Assembly (NCBI GenBank): GCA_902496345.1
Contig: CABVAP010000061.1
Coordinates: 1-13,193 of the forward strand
Direction of reading: 5' to 3'
Length of the DNA stretch: 13,193 nucleotides
DNA from: an uncultured Eubacteriales bacterium
GTDB taxonomy: Bacteria > Bacillota > Clostridia > Lachnospirales > CAG-274
The position numbers were made by a program, and so were the translations under genes. The notes under the pieces were generated by a model that worked only from the letters and a program-made list of their open reading frames with translations, was not told the origin of the DNA and made no database searches. Positions 6,841-13,113 of this stretch are shown in pieces. Positions within the stretch are counted from its first letter, which is position 1. Each line of letters begins with the position of its first letter.

Positions 6841-7419
6841 TTACTCCCCGATAAAAGGGATTTTCAAAATATATTTATAAAACTTTTCAGCATAAGTTAC
6901 TTTTTTAACATAATCATTTGTTTCTTTAAAAGGTATTTTCGATAAGCTTTTGCCATCGTCTGAATATTCATCAGAAGAAAGCCACTTCGCAATGTTTCCT
7001 GTTCCTGCGTTGTATGCTGCAAGCACAAGAGTTTTGTTGCTATCAAATTTATCATTTAACCAAGAAACGTACCAACAACCAATATGGATATTTAGTTCTG
7101 GGTCATATATATTGTCATAGTCAAAATCTTCTATATTTTCGTTTGAGGCAGCCCATTCAGCAGTAGACTTCATAATCTGCATAAGTCCCCTTGCCCCTTT
7201 TGGCGAAATCTCTTTAGCGTCAAAGCCACTTTCTGTATTAATTATCGCATAAATAAATTCTGGACGCAAATTATATTTTTTTGAATACTTGTTTATAATG
7301 TCAGCGTATTTAACAGGATAAAAGTATATTATTGTAAATACAACTAATACGGCCATAAAAACGCAAAATATAAATGTTTTTAAATATGGAAAATGTCCCT
7401 TTTTCCGTACATTTTTCAT
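6841..7419 (-). CDS. Membrane-anchored lytic murein transglycosylase (SLT domain)
   Basis: By family, cleaves the MurNAc-GlcNAc glycosidic bond of peptidoglycan with formation of a 1,6-anhydro end, acting outside the membrane. The 192-residue protein has a basic N-terminus, one membrane segment at about 14-34 and a single Slt70-like catalytic domain (about 45-185). The catalytic Glu is E63 in AIINTESGFD. GARGLMQIM (76-84) and AAYNAGTGNI (134-143) are the other two family signatures. There is no LysM or other wall-binding domain, so it is a minimal enzyme. GGAG precedes the ATG. It lies between coaE (21-base gap) and the solute-binding gene (22-base gap), so the three are probably co-transcribed. 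One possible link is release of muropeptides captured by the neighbouring receptor, but that is inference. Confidence 0.93.
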   Translation of the reverse strand: MKNVRKKGHFPYLKTFIFCVFMAVLVVFTIIYFYPVKYADIINKYSKKYNLRPEFIYAIINTESGFDAKEISPKGARGLMQIMKSTAEWAASNENIEDFDYDNIYDPELNIHIGCWYVSWLNDKFDSNKTLVLAAYNAGTGNIAKWLSSDEYSDDGKSLSKIPFKETNDYVKKVTYAEKFYKYILKIPFIGE

Positions 7420-7440
7420 TAAAAAAATTCTCCTTTTTTA

Positions 7441-8040
7441 TTAAAAGTGAAGATTTAATTTACTTAAAACTTGTTTAGAAAGTTCATCGATAGAAATATC
7501 ATTGTTTTCAATTATAACATCGGCGTAAGAGCTTAATTCCTCTTGAGATGTTTGATTTTCAAGCCTTTTTTTCGCATAATCAGATGTTAAATTATCCCTT
7601 TGCATTATTCTTGAAACTCTAATATCATAATCGGCACAAATGACCCAAACTTCGTTTACGATATAGTTAAGACCTGTTTCTATAAGTAATGGTGCATCTA
7701 CCACAATAAACTTTGTATCATCAGGATTTTTTGTCACATAATCAATTGTGTCAGATATTTTTTTCAAAATATATTTTAAACTTATTTCATTTAGTTTTGC
7801 AAGTTCTTCTTTGTCAGAAAAAACAATTTCGCCGAGTTTTTTTCTGTCTATCTCTTTATTATCAGATAAAACTGTAGTTCCAAAGGTTTCTATAATTTCA
7901 TTGTAAGATAGTCCCTTTGGTTGCATATTTTCGTGAGCAATTTTATCAGCGTCTATTATAAAACCACCGTTTTCAGAAAAAATCTTTGAAACTGTACTTT
8001 TTCCTGTACCAGAATTTCCTGTTAAGCCAATAATTTTCAT
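7441..8040 (-). CDS. coaE: Dephospho-CoA kinase
   Basis: Catalyses the last step of coenzyme A synthesis, phosphorylating the 3'-hydroxyl of the ribose of dephospho-CoA with ATP in the cytosol. The 199-residue length is typical. Visible elements are the P-loop GNSGTGKS (8-15), IIDAD (28-32) in the substrate site, DRKKLGEIVF (65-74), VDAPLLIE (114-121) and the lid region with QRD (147-149) and RLENQ (159-163). The LExIxHP motif seen in many CoaE proteins reads LNEISLKYI here, so the usual His is absent. The ribosome binding site is weak (GGAA), and with only 18 bases after the polA stop the gene is probably translated with help from its upstream neighbour. polA-coaE adjacency is common in Gram-positive bacteria. 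Confidence 0.96.
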   Translation of the reverse strand: MKIIGLTGNSGTGKSTVSKIFSENGGFIIDADKIAHENMQPKGLSYNEIIETFGTTVLSDNKEIDRKKLGEIVFSDKEELAKLNEISLKYILKKISDTIDYVTKNPDDTKFIVVDAPLLIETGLNYIVNEVWVICADYDIRVSRIMQRDNLTSDYAKKRLENQTSQEELSSYADVIIENNDISIDELSKQVLSKLNLHF

Positions 8041-8058
8041 AAAATCATTCCAATCTTT

Positions 8059-10725
8059 TTATTTAGCATCATACCAATTTTTACCTTGGTGAATATCAAC
8101 ATCAAGAGGTACTTTTAATGAAACAGCGTTTTCCATTTCCTCTTTAAGCAAGTTAGTAACAATATCTTTTTCTGATATATGTGCCTCAATAAGCAATTCA
8201 TCGTGAACTTGTAATATTAGTTTCGATTTTAAATTTTCTTTTTTAAGCCTGTTATAAACTTTAACCATAGCTATTTTAATGATGTCGGCAGCCGTACCTT
8301 GAATAGGCATATTCATAGCTACCCTTTCGCCAAATGAACGCTGTATAAAGTTTGATGACGATATTTCAGGTATACTTCTAATTCGTTTGTAAAGTGTTGA
8401 GGCATAACCGTTTTCTTTTGCAAACTTAACAGAATTGTCCATATACTCTTTTACTTTAGGGTACTTTTTAAAATATCCCTCAATGTATAAATCTGCGTCT
8501 TTTTTAGCTATTTTTAAATCTTGACTTAAAGAGAAAGCACTAATTCCATAAATTATACCAAAATTAACAGCCTTTGCGTTTCTTCTTTGGAACTCTGTAA
8601 CTTCATCAAATGGAACACCAAAAACCTGTGACGCTGTAAGTCTGTGAATATCCTGACCCTCTTTAAAGGCATTTATCAAGGTTTCATCATTTGCAATATG
8701 TGCAAGTACACGAAGTTCAATTTGCGAATAATCGCCGTCAATAAATATAAAATCATCTTCCGGAACAAATACTTTTCTAAGCACTTTCCCTTCTTCAATT
8801 TTTATAGGGATGTTTTGAAGATTAGGTTCTGTACTGCTTATTCTTCCTGTTGCTGTTATAGCTTGATTAAATGTGGAATAAATTCGTGATGTCTTTTCGT
8901 CTATAACATTTAAAAGTCCGTCTGCATAAGTTGATTTTAATTTTGTAAACGTACGATATTCAAGTATTTTGCTTACAATAGGCTCAAATTTCAATTTTTC
9001 AAGCACATCGGCAGATGTTGACCAACCTGTCTTTGTTTTTTTACCACCCTTATAGCCTAGTTTTTCAAATAAAATAACACCAAGCTGTTTAGGTGAATTT
9101 ATATTAAACTCTTCGCCGGCTAAAGTATGAATATCTTTTTCAAGTACATTTATTTTTTCAGCTAAAACATTTCTGTAGTCTATAAGTTTTTGTTTATCAG
9201 CTTTCATACCGAATTTTTCCATATCAGCAAGAACGAATATAAGAGGTAATTCAACATCAAAATAAAGGTATTCTTGACAGTTTTCTTTTAGCTTTTCAGC
9301 CATAACTGTTTTCACTCTAAATGAAATATCAGCCATTTGACAGACATATTTCAATAATTCGTCTTGTGGTAATGATGATAATTTTTTCTTGCTCTTTCCT
9401 TTTCCAAGTAGTTCCTCTTCTGATGGATAATACTCATCAAGAAACTCCTCTGCAATATCATTATAATTGTATGTATCCTTTGTAGAATCAAGGATATATC
9501 CGGCAAGCATAGTATCAAAAACAAGATTTTGAAGTGTCAAATTAAATTTTTCAAGTATGTGAATATCTTTTTTAGCGTCGTGGGCAATTTTAGGATTTTC
9601 ACCAACAAAGAAGTCCTTTGCAAATTTAAAAATGTCATCAACAGAAAGCTCATCACTTACAGCAATAAAAGTACCCTTGTCATCTTCTGATGAAAACGAA
9701 ATACCTAAGATTTCATTTTCATTTGAATAGTCAACAATAATTCTATAGGCATATTCAAGCCAAGGATTTATATTCACAAAAAACTGTTTTGCATCGGCTT
9801 TTTTAGTAATATATCTATATTCAACAGATTGACTGTCAGAACTTGATAAGATATTTTCTGTTTCAAATCTCTGATACATACTTTTAAATTCAAGTCTATG
9901 AATAACATCATATACATCTTTGTTAAACATATCTTTTATTTTTGTATCATCAAGTGAAAAGCCAAAATCAGCATTAGTTACGATAGTAACAAGATATTTG
10001 CTTAAAAGTGCCTGTTCTTTAAATTCAATAAGATTTTCAGATGCCCTTTTCGGTTTAATATGTTCTGCATTTTCTATTGCATTTTCAACAGACTTATACT
10101 CTTTAATTATTTTTATAGCAGTTTTTTCACCTATGCTAGGGACACCCGGAACGTTGTCAGAGCTATCACCCATTAACGCTTTAACGTCAATAAATTCAGT
10201 CGGCGTAACTTCGTATTTTGCAATTACATCTTTGTCATAATAGTCCTCAATTTCAGTTTTTCCACCTTTTGTTTTAGGTATTCTTATTTTGATTTTATCC
10301 GTTGCAATTTGTAAAAGGTCACGGTCACCGGAAACAATTATAGGCGATAATCCCATTTTTTCAGTTGTTTTTGCAATTGTTCCAAGAATGTCGTCAGCTT
10401 CAAAGCCCTCTTTTTCATAAATTTTAACGTTCATCTTTGTTAAAACTTCTTTAAGAATAGGCATTTGAGCTGCAAGTTCGTCCGGCATACCCTTTCTAGT
10501 TCCCTTGTAGTCATTATATTTTAAATGACGAAAAGTCGTTGCCTTAAGGTCAAACGCAACAGCAATATATTCAGGATTTTCCTCATCAATAAGTTTAAAA
10601 AATATATTTAAAAAACCGTACACAGCGTTTGTAAATTCACCTTTTTTATTTGAAAGCAAAGGAACACCGTAAAATGCACGATTTATTATACTGTTACCAT
10701 CAATAATCAAAATCTTTTCAGACAT
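8059..10725 (-). CDS. polA: DNA polymerase I (proofreading site degenerate)
   Basis: Fills gaps and removes RNA primers in replication and repair. The 888-residue protein has three parts. The 5' nuclease (about 1-290) keeps its acidic residues: D9, D111/D112 (EADD), D134/D136 (SGDRD), D187/D190 (GDSSD). The middle region (about 300-480) has the 3'-5' exonuclease fold but has lost metal ligands: the DxE motif reads D332-Y-S334, and the position of E. coli Asp501 is M464, although D387 matches Asp424. The polymerase domain is intact: motif A DYSQIELR with D665, O-helix RRNAKAVNFGIIYG (714-727) with K718, F722 and Y726, and motif C VHDE with D842. The start has GGAGGG just upstream. It is the first gene of the minus-strand row. 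Loss of proofreading is usual for Firmicute PolA. Confidence 0.98.
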   Translation of the reverse strand: MSEKILIIDGNSIINRAFYGVPLLSNKKGEFTNAVYGFLNIFFKLIDEENPEYIAVAFDLKATTFRHLKYNDYKGTRKGMPDELAAQMPILKEVLTKMNVKIYEKEGFEADDILGTIAKTTEKMGLSPIIVSGDRDLLQIATDKIKIRIPKTKGGKTEIEDYYDKDVIAKYEVTPTEFIDVKALMGDSSDNVPGVPSIGEKTAIKIIKEYKSVENAIENAEHIKPKRASENLIEFKEQALLSKYLVTIVTNADFGFSLDDTKIKDMFNKDVYDVIHRLEFKSMYQRFETENILSSSDSQSVEYRYITKKADAKQFFVNINPWLEYAYRIIVDYSNENEILGISFSSEDDKGTFIAVSDELSVDDIFKFAKDFFVGENPKIAHDAKKDIHILEKFNLTLQNLVFDTMLAGYILDSTKDTYNYNDIAEEFLDEYYPSEEELLGKGKSKKKLSSLPQDELLKYVCQMADISFRVKTVMAEKLKENCQEYLYFDVELPLIFVLADMEKFGMKADKQKLIDYRNVLAEKINVLEKDIHTLAGEEFNINSPKQLGVILFEKLGYKGGKKTKTGWSTSADVLEKLKFEPIVSKILEYRTFTKLKSTYADGLLNVIDEKTSRIYSTFNQAITATGRISSTEPNLQNIPIKIEEGKVLRKVFVPEDDFIFIDGDYSQIELRVLAHIANDETLINAFKEGQDIHRLTASQVFGVPFDEVTEFQRRNAKAVNFGIIYGISAFSLSQDLKIAKKDADLYIEGYFKKYPKVKEYMDNSVKFAKENGYASTLYKRIRSIPEISSSNFIQRSFGERVAMNMPIQGTAADIIKIAMVKVYNRLKKENLKSKLILQVHDELLIEAHISEKDIVTNLLKEEMENAVSLKVPLDVDIHQGKNWYDAK

Positions 10726-10768
10726 AAAATTTTCCCTCCTAAAACAAAAGGAATATCAAAATCCCCTC

Positions 10769-10774
10769 ATTATA
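10769..10774 (-). promoter_or_regulatory. Probable -10 box of polA
   Basis: TATAAT on the minus strand, followed by GAGGGG; transcription from it would start near 10762 and leave a leader of about 37 bases before the polA ATG. The -35 at 17 bases upstream (TTATTA) is poor, and the DNA is so AT-rich that other placements are possible. Confidence 0.45.
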
Positions 10775-10996
10775 TATTAACCCAAAATCAATAATAAATA
10801 AAGTGTTTTTGAAATTTTATTAAAAATTTTTCCATACAAAATAAAAAGCCATTTATTTTGTATAAAAAATTATTTTTTGGTACATAAATAATTATATCTC
10901 ATAATATTTTTTAAAAAATTTATTCTTAAAAAACATTGATATTTTCAGTGTTTTTGAAAAAGTTTTAAAAAAAATAAAATTTTTTCAAAAAAAGTG
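10775..10996. other. Divergent polA/tRNA intergenic region with palindrome and direct repeats
   Basis: This very AT-rich stretch holds no gene. It contains a perfect 12-bp inverted repeat with a 6-base spacer (10834-10845 and 10852-10863). A perfect 13-bp direct repeat, AGTGTTTTTGAAA, occurs at 10802-10814 and 10947-10959. The position between divergent transcription units makes a regulatory or DNA-bending role possible. Confidence 0.6.
10834..10863. repeat. 30-bp palindrome upstream of polA
   Basis: ATACAAAATAAA (10834-10845) and TTTATTTTGTAT (10852-10863) are perfect reverse complements around the spacer AAGCCA. No uninterrupted T-tract follows on either strand, so it is a weak terminator candidate. 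It could be an operator or a leader hairpin if polA is transcribed from further upstream. Confidence 0.6.
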
Positions 10997-11025
10997 TTGA
11001 CAAATGTTATTTTATGCTTTATAAT
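10997..11025 (+). promoter_or_regulatory. Sigma-A promoter of the tRNA pair
   Basis: TTGACA (10997-11002) and TATAAT (11020-11025) with a 17-base spacer form a perfect consensus promoter, preceded by A/T tracts resembling an UP element. Transcription would begin near 11032, about 15 bases before tRNA-Phe. This strength is expected for stable RNA genes. Confidence 0.93.
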
Positions 11026-11046
11026 TGATTTTGTTGTTGCGAATGA

Positions 11047-11119
<73 letters not shown>

Positions 11120-11131
11120 TTTCAACAATAT

Positions 11132-11204
11132 GGGTCACTAGCTCAGTTGGTAGAGCACTGGACTTTTAATCCAGGTGTCTCGGGTTCGAACCCCGAGTGA
11201 CTCA
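11132..11204 (+). tRNA. tRNA-Lys (anticodon TTT)
   Basis: A 73-base cloverleaf 12 bases after tRNA-Phe. The acceptor stem GGGTCAC/GTGACTC includes one G-U pair, the anticodon stem CTGGA/TCCAG has loop CTTTTAA (TTT at 11165-11167), and the T arm TCGGG/CCCGA has loop TTCGAAC. The discriminator is A and CCA is not encoded. It is co-transcribed with tRNA-Phe from the upstream promoter. Confidence 0.97.
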
Positions 11205-11216
11205 CTATATAGAGGG

Positions 11217-11246
11217 CGTCTTTCATTTGTTTGGAAGGCGTTTTTT
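11217..11246 (+). terminator. Intrinsic terminator of the tRNA transcript
   Basis: CGTCTTTC (11217-11224) pairs with GGAAGGCG (11233-11240) through 8 bp including two G-U pairs, with an 8-base loop, followed by TTTTTT (11241-11246) and more T-rich sequence. It lies 12 bases after tRNA-Lys and separates the tRNA unit from the next gene, although some read-through is possible. Confidence 0.8.
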
Positions 11247-11286
11247 ATTTTGTCTGTATATTTTTATGGCATTTTTATTTCTCCTG

Positions 11287-11295
11287 CATATATTA
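11287..11295 (+). promoter_or_regulatory. Possible sporulation-type -10 box (CATATATTA)
   Basis: The string fits the CATAnnnTA -10 pattern of mother-cell sigma factors (SigK, related to SigE). It is placed for a start near 11302, some 12 bases before the ribosome binding site. No clear matching -35 is visible, and such a string occurs readily in AT-rich DNA, so this is tentative. Confidence 0.25.
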
Positions 11296-11313
11296 TTATA
11301 TAAAAATATTTTT

Positions 11314-11318
11314 GGAGG
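11314..11318 (+). promoter_or_regulatory. Ribosome binding site deciding the start at 11326
   Basis: GGAGG followed by a 7-base spacer and ATG at 11326. It rules out the longer frame, whose first codon (GTG at 11197) lies inside the tRNA-Lys gene and whose extension crosses the tRNA terminator. Confidence 0.9.
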
Positions 11319-11325
11319 TCATAAA

Positions 11326-12135
11326 ATGCCCTTTAATAACATTGAATTAAAATATAATTCAAAAAACAGTTTTTTTAAAAATACACAAAAATCCCAAGAT
11401 AATGAGGATATATTAAAAACTCAAAGAATTAACAATCCTTATCCTTATGATGAATCTGACAATTATCCACGCAGACCAATAGAAAATTATAATGAATATC
11501 GTTCACAATATCCGGAAACACAACTTCCACCAAATCCGTCTAATCAATCTCCAATAAATCAGCCGACTTATCAACAACCCACTCCATATTACACAGAGCC
11601 AAATATGCCTTATCAACAGCCTAGCAGACCTTATCAACCCAATATGCCTTATCAACAACCCAACAGACAAACTCCATATTATAGAAAACCCGATTTCTAT
11701 ATAACTCCATATATCCCACAGCCTACCCCATTAAATAATTATGGCTGTAATAACGCATATTTTGCCCGTGACATAGAGTTAATGCATATTTTGTACAGAG
11801 ATATAAACAAAGCAATATATAACGTTGTAAACGAAGTTTTAGACGAATATAGCTATAATGCTAGTCCGATGTATGAAGAGTATATAGATAGAGAAACAGT
11901 TGCACAATTAACGAACCAAGTTATGGAACGTATGAACAAAAATTTTGATGACGTACAAGAAATAATGTTAGATGAAAATAACTATATGAGTGAATATAGA
12001 ACCGAATGGAATAGCCAAACATTGTTAGAGGCATTGATAGAAGCAATTTTATTAACAGAAATATTTACTGTCAGACGACCAAACTACAGGAAATTGACAA
12101 ATTCAGCAAATGTAAAAAAGACAAACATAAAATAG
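11326..12135 (+). CDS. Unrecognised P/Q/Y/N-rich repeat protein with helical C-terminal domain
   Basis: I do not recognise a family. The 269-residue product has two parts. Residues 1-140 are low-complexity and polar, rich in Pro, Gln, Tyr and Asn. They include a duplicated NMPYQQPxR motif (93-101 and 106-114) flanked by TPYY on both sides (86-89 and 116-119); the duplication is also visible in the DNA (28-base copies at 11602-11629 and 11641-11668, 3 differences). Residues 148-250 look helical and acidic: ARDIELMHILYRDINKAIY, a stretch with SPMYEEYIDRE, then WNSQTLLEALIEAILLTEIF. A basic tail ends it. There is no signal peptide or membrane segment and a single Cys (C141). The layout recalls spore-coat or other surface-assembly proteins of Firmicutes, which is only an analogy. 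It is a single gene between two terminators. Confidence 0.85.
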   Translation: MPFNNIELKYNSKNSFFKNTQKSQDNEDILKTQRINNPYPYDESDNYPRRPIENYNEYRSQYPETQLPPNPSNQSPINQPTYQQPTPYYTEPNMPYQQPSRPYQPNMPYQQPNRQTPYYRKPDFYITPYIPQPTPLNNYGCNNAYFARDIELMHILYRDINKAIYNVVNEVLDEYSYNASPMYEEYIDRETVAQLTNQVMERMNKNFDDVQEIMLDENNYMSEYRTEWNSQTLLEALIEAILLTEIFTVRRPNYRKLTNSANVKKTNIK

Positions 12136-12136
12136 T

Positions 12137-12175
12137 AAAAGCCACGTCTAATGTATTATATTAGACGTGGCTTTT
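12137..12175. terminator. Bidirectional intrinsic terminator between convergent genes
   Basis: AAAAGCCACGTCTAAT (12137-12152) and its perfect reverse complement (12160-12175) form a 16-bp stem with a 7-base loop. TTTT ends the stem on both strands. It begins one base after the stop codon of the plus-strand gene and lies about 50 bases past the rsmA stop, so it can serve both. Confidence 0.9.
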
Positions 12176-12199
12176 GTCATATATAAAGTCATATATAAA
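12176..12199. repeat. Perfect 12-bp tandem duplication
   Basis: GTCATATATAAA occurs twice head to tail (12176-12187 and 12188-12199) directly next to the bidirectional terminator. It has no evident function and is probably a small slippage duplication. Confidence 0.8.
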
Positions 12200-12226
12200 A
12201 TCTAAATCATCAAACAAAAAGAAACT

Positions 12227-13102
12227 TTAATTTTTCTTTTTTTCAGAAATAACATCTGATAATTTTGCAAAATCTTCAAGGTTCAAAGTTTCGCCCCTAA
12301 CTCTTTCATCAAAACCGGCTTCATTTAAAATTTGAGCAATTTCCTCTTTAGAGAAACCAAACCCACCGGTATTAAAAATACAATTAAGCAAAGTTTTTCT
12401 TCTTTGAGAAAAGGCAATCTTTATAAGTTCAAACATAAGTTTTGAATTATTAGTTTTAACACGGGGTTCGTCCAAAACTGTAAGTTTAATAACAGCAGAA
12501 TCGACGTTAGGTCGTGGCATAAAACAGTTTTGAGGAACATTTGCAACTATATAAGGTTCGCAAAAATATTGAACAGAAAGACTTAACGCACCATAATCTT
12601 TTGTAGAAGGTTTTGCACCCATACGATATGCAACTTCTTTTTGAACCATAACGGTAATACTTTGGATAGGCACTTGTTTTTCAAGTATTTCCATAATTAT
12701 AGGTGTTGTAATATAGTAAGGAAGATTAGCAACAACCTTTATTTTTTTATCAGAATACTTTTCAGCAATAGACTTTATATCAACTTTTAAAATATCCTCA
12801 TTTATAATTTCGATATTATCAAAACGTGACAAAGTATCTTCAAGAATAGGAATCAAAGTTTTATCTATTTCAACGGCAATAACTTTAAATGCGTTTTCAG
12901 CGACAGCCGAAGTTAAAGTTCCTATTCCGGGTCCAATTTCAATTACAACATCATCTTCAGATATTTCAGCTGATGTTATTATTTTATTCAAAACGTGGTT
13001 ATCTATAAGAAAGTTCTGACCAAAATTCTTTTTAAAGCTAAACTCATATTTATTTATAATAGCTTTAGTTTTTGAAAACAATGTTTCGTCTATTAAAATC
13101 AA
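12227..13102 (-). CDS. rsmA: 16S rRNA dimethyladenosine transferase (RsmA/KsgA)
   Basis: Uses S-adenosylmethionine to dimethylate two adjacent adenines in the 3'-terminal hairpin of 16S rRNA, a late 30S maturation step; loss usually gives kasugamycin resistance. The 291 residues match the family length. Visible features are FSFKKNFGQNFLID (21-34), the SAM site EIGPGIGTLT (55-64), AVEID (76-80), the catalytic NLPYYITTPI (126-135), CFMPRPNVDSA (193-203) and the basic FSQRRKTLL. The start is uncertain. The frame has no ATG or GTG before the conserved region. TTG at 13102 directly abuts GGAGG, which is too close by usual rules, while ATT (13099) or ATA (13093) would have better spacing. A further TTG at 13081 is 21 bases away. 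It converges on the plus-strand gene and is closed by the shared terminator. Confidence 0.96.
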   Translation of the reverse strand: MILIDETLFSKTKAIINKYEFSFKKNFGQNFLIDNHVLNKIITSAEISEDDVVIEIGPGIGTLTSAVAENAFKVIAVEIDKTLIPILEDTLSRFDNIEIINEDILKVDIKSIAEKYSDKKIKVVANLPYYITTPIIMEILEKQVPIQSITVMVQKEVAYRMGAKPSTKDYGALSLSVQYFCEPYIVANVPQNCFMPRPNVDSAVIKLTVLDEPRVKTNNSKLMFELIKIAFSQRRKTLLNCIFNTGGFGFSKEEIAQILNEAGFDERVRGETLNLEDFAKLSDVISEKKKN

Positions 13103-13107
13103 CCTCC
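13103..13107 (-). promoter_or_regulatory. Ribosome binding site of rsmA inside a 4-codon leader frame
   Basis: GGAGG on the minus strand lies within the short frame ATGTTTGGAGGTTGA (13113-13099). The stop of this frame overlaps the TTG start candidate of rsmA as TTGA, an arrangement like coupled ATGA overlaps. With zero spacing to TTG, either a rarer codon downstream is used or initiation depends on coupling. Confidence 0.5.
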
Positions 13108-13113
13108 AAACAT

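Noticed and set aside
11197..11325. 43-residue hydrophobic N-terminal extension of the repeat protein
   Set aside because: It would start inside tRNA-Lys and run through the tRNA terminator, while GGAGG lies directly before the ATG at 11326. The apparent membrane segment is non-coding DNA.
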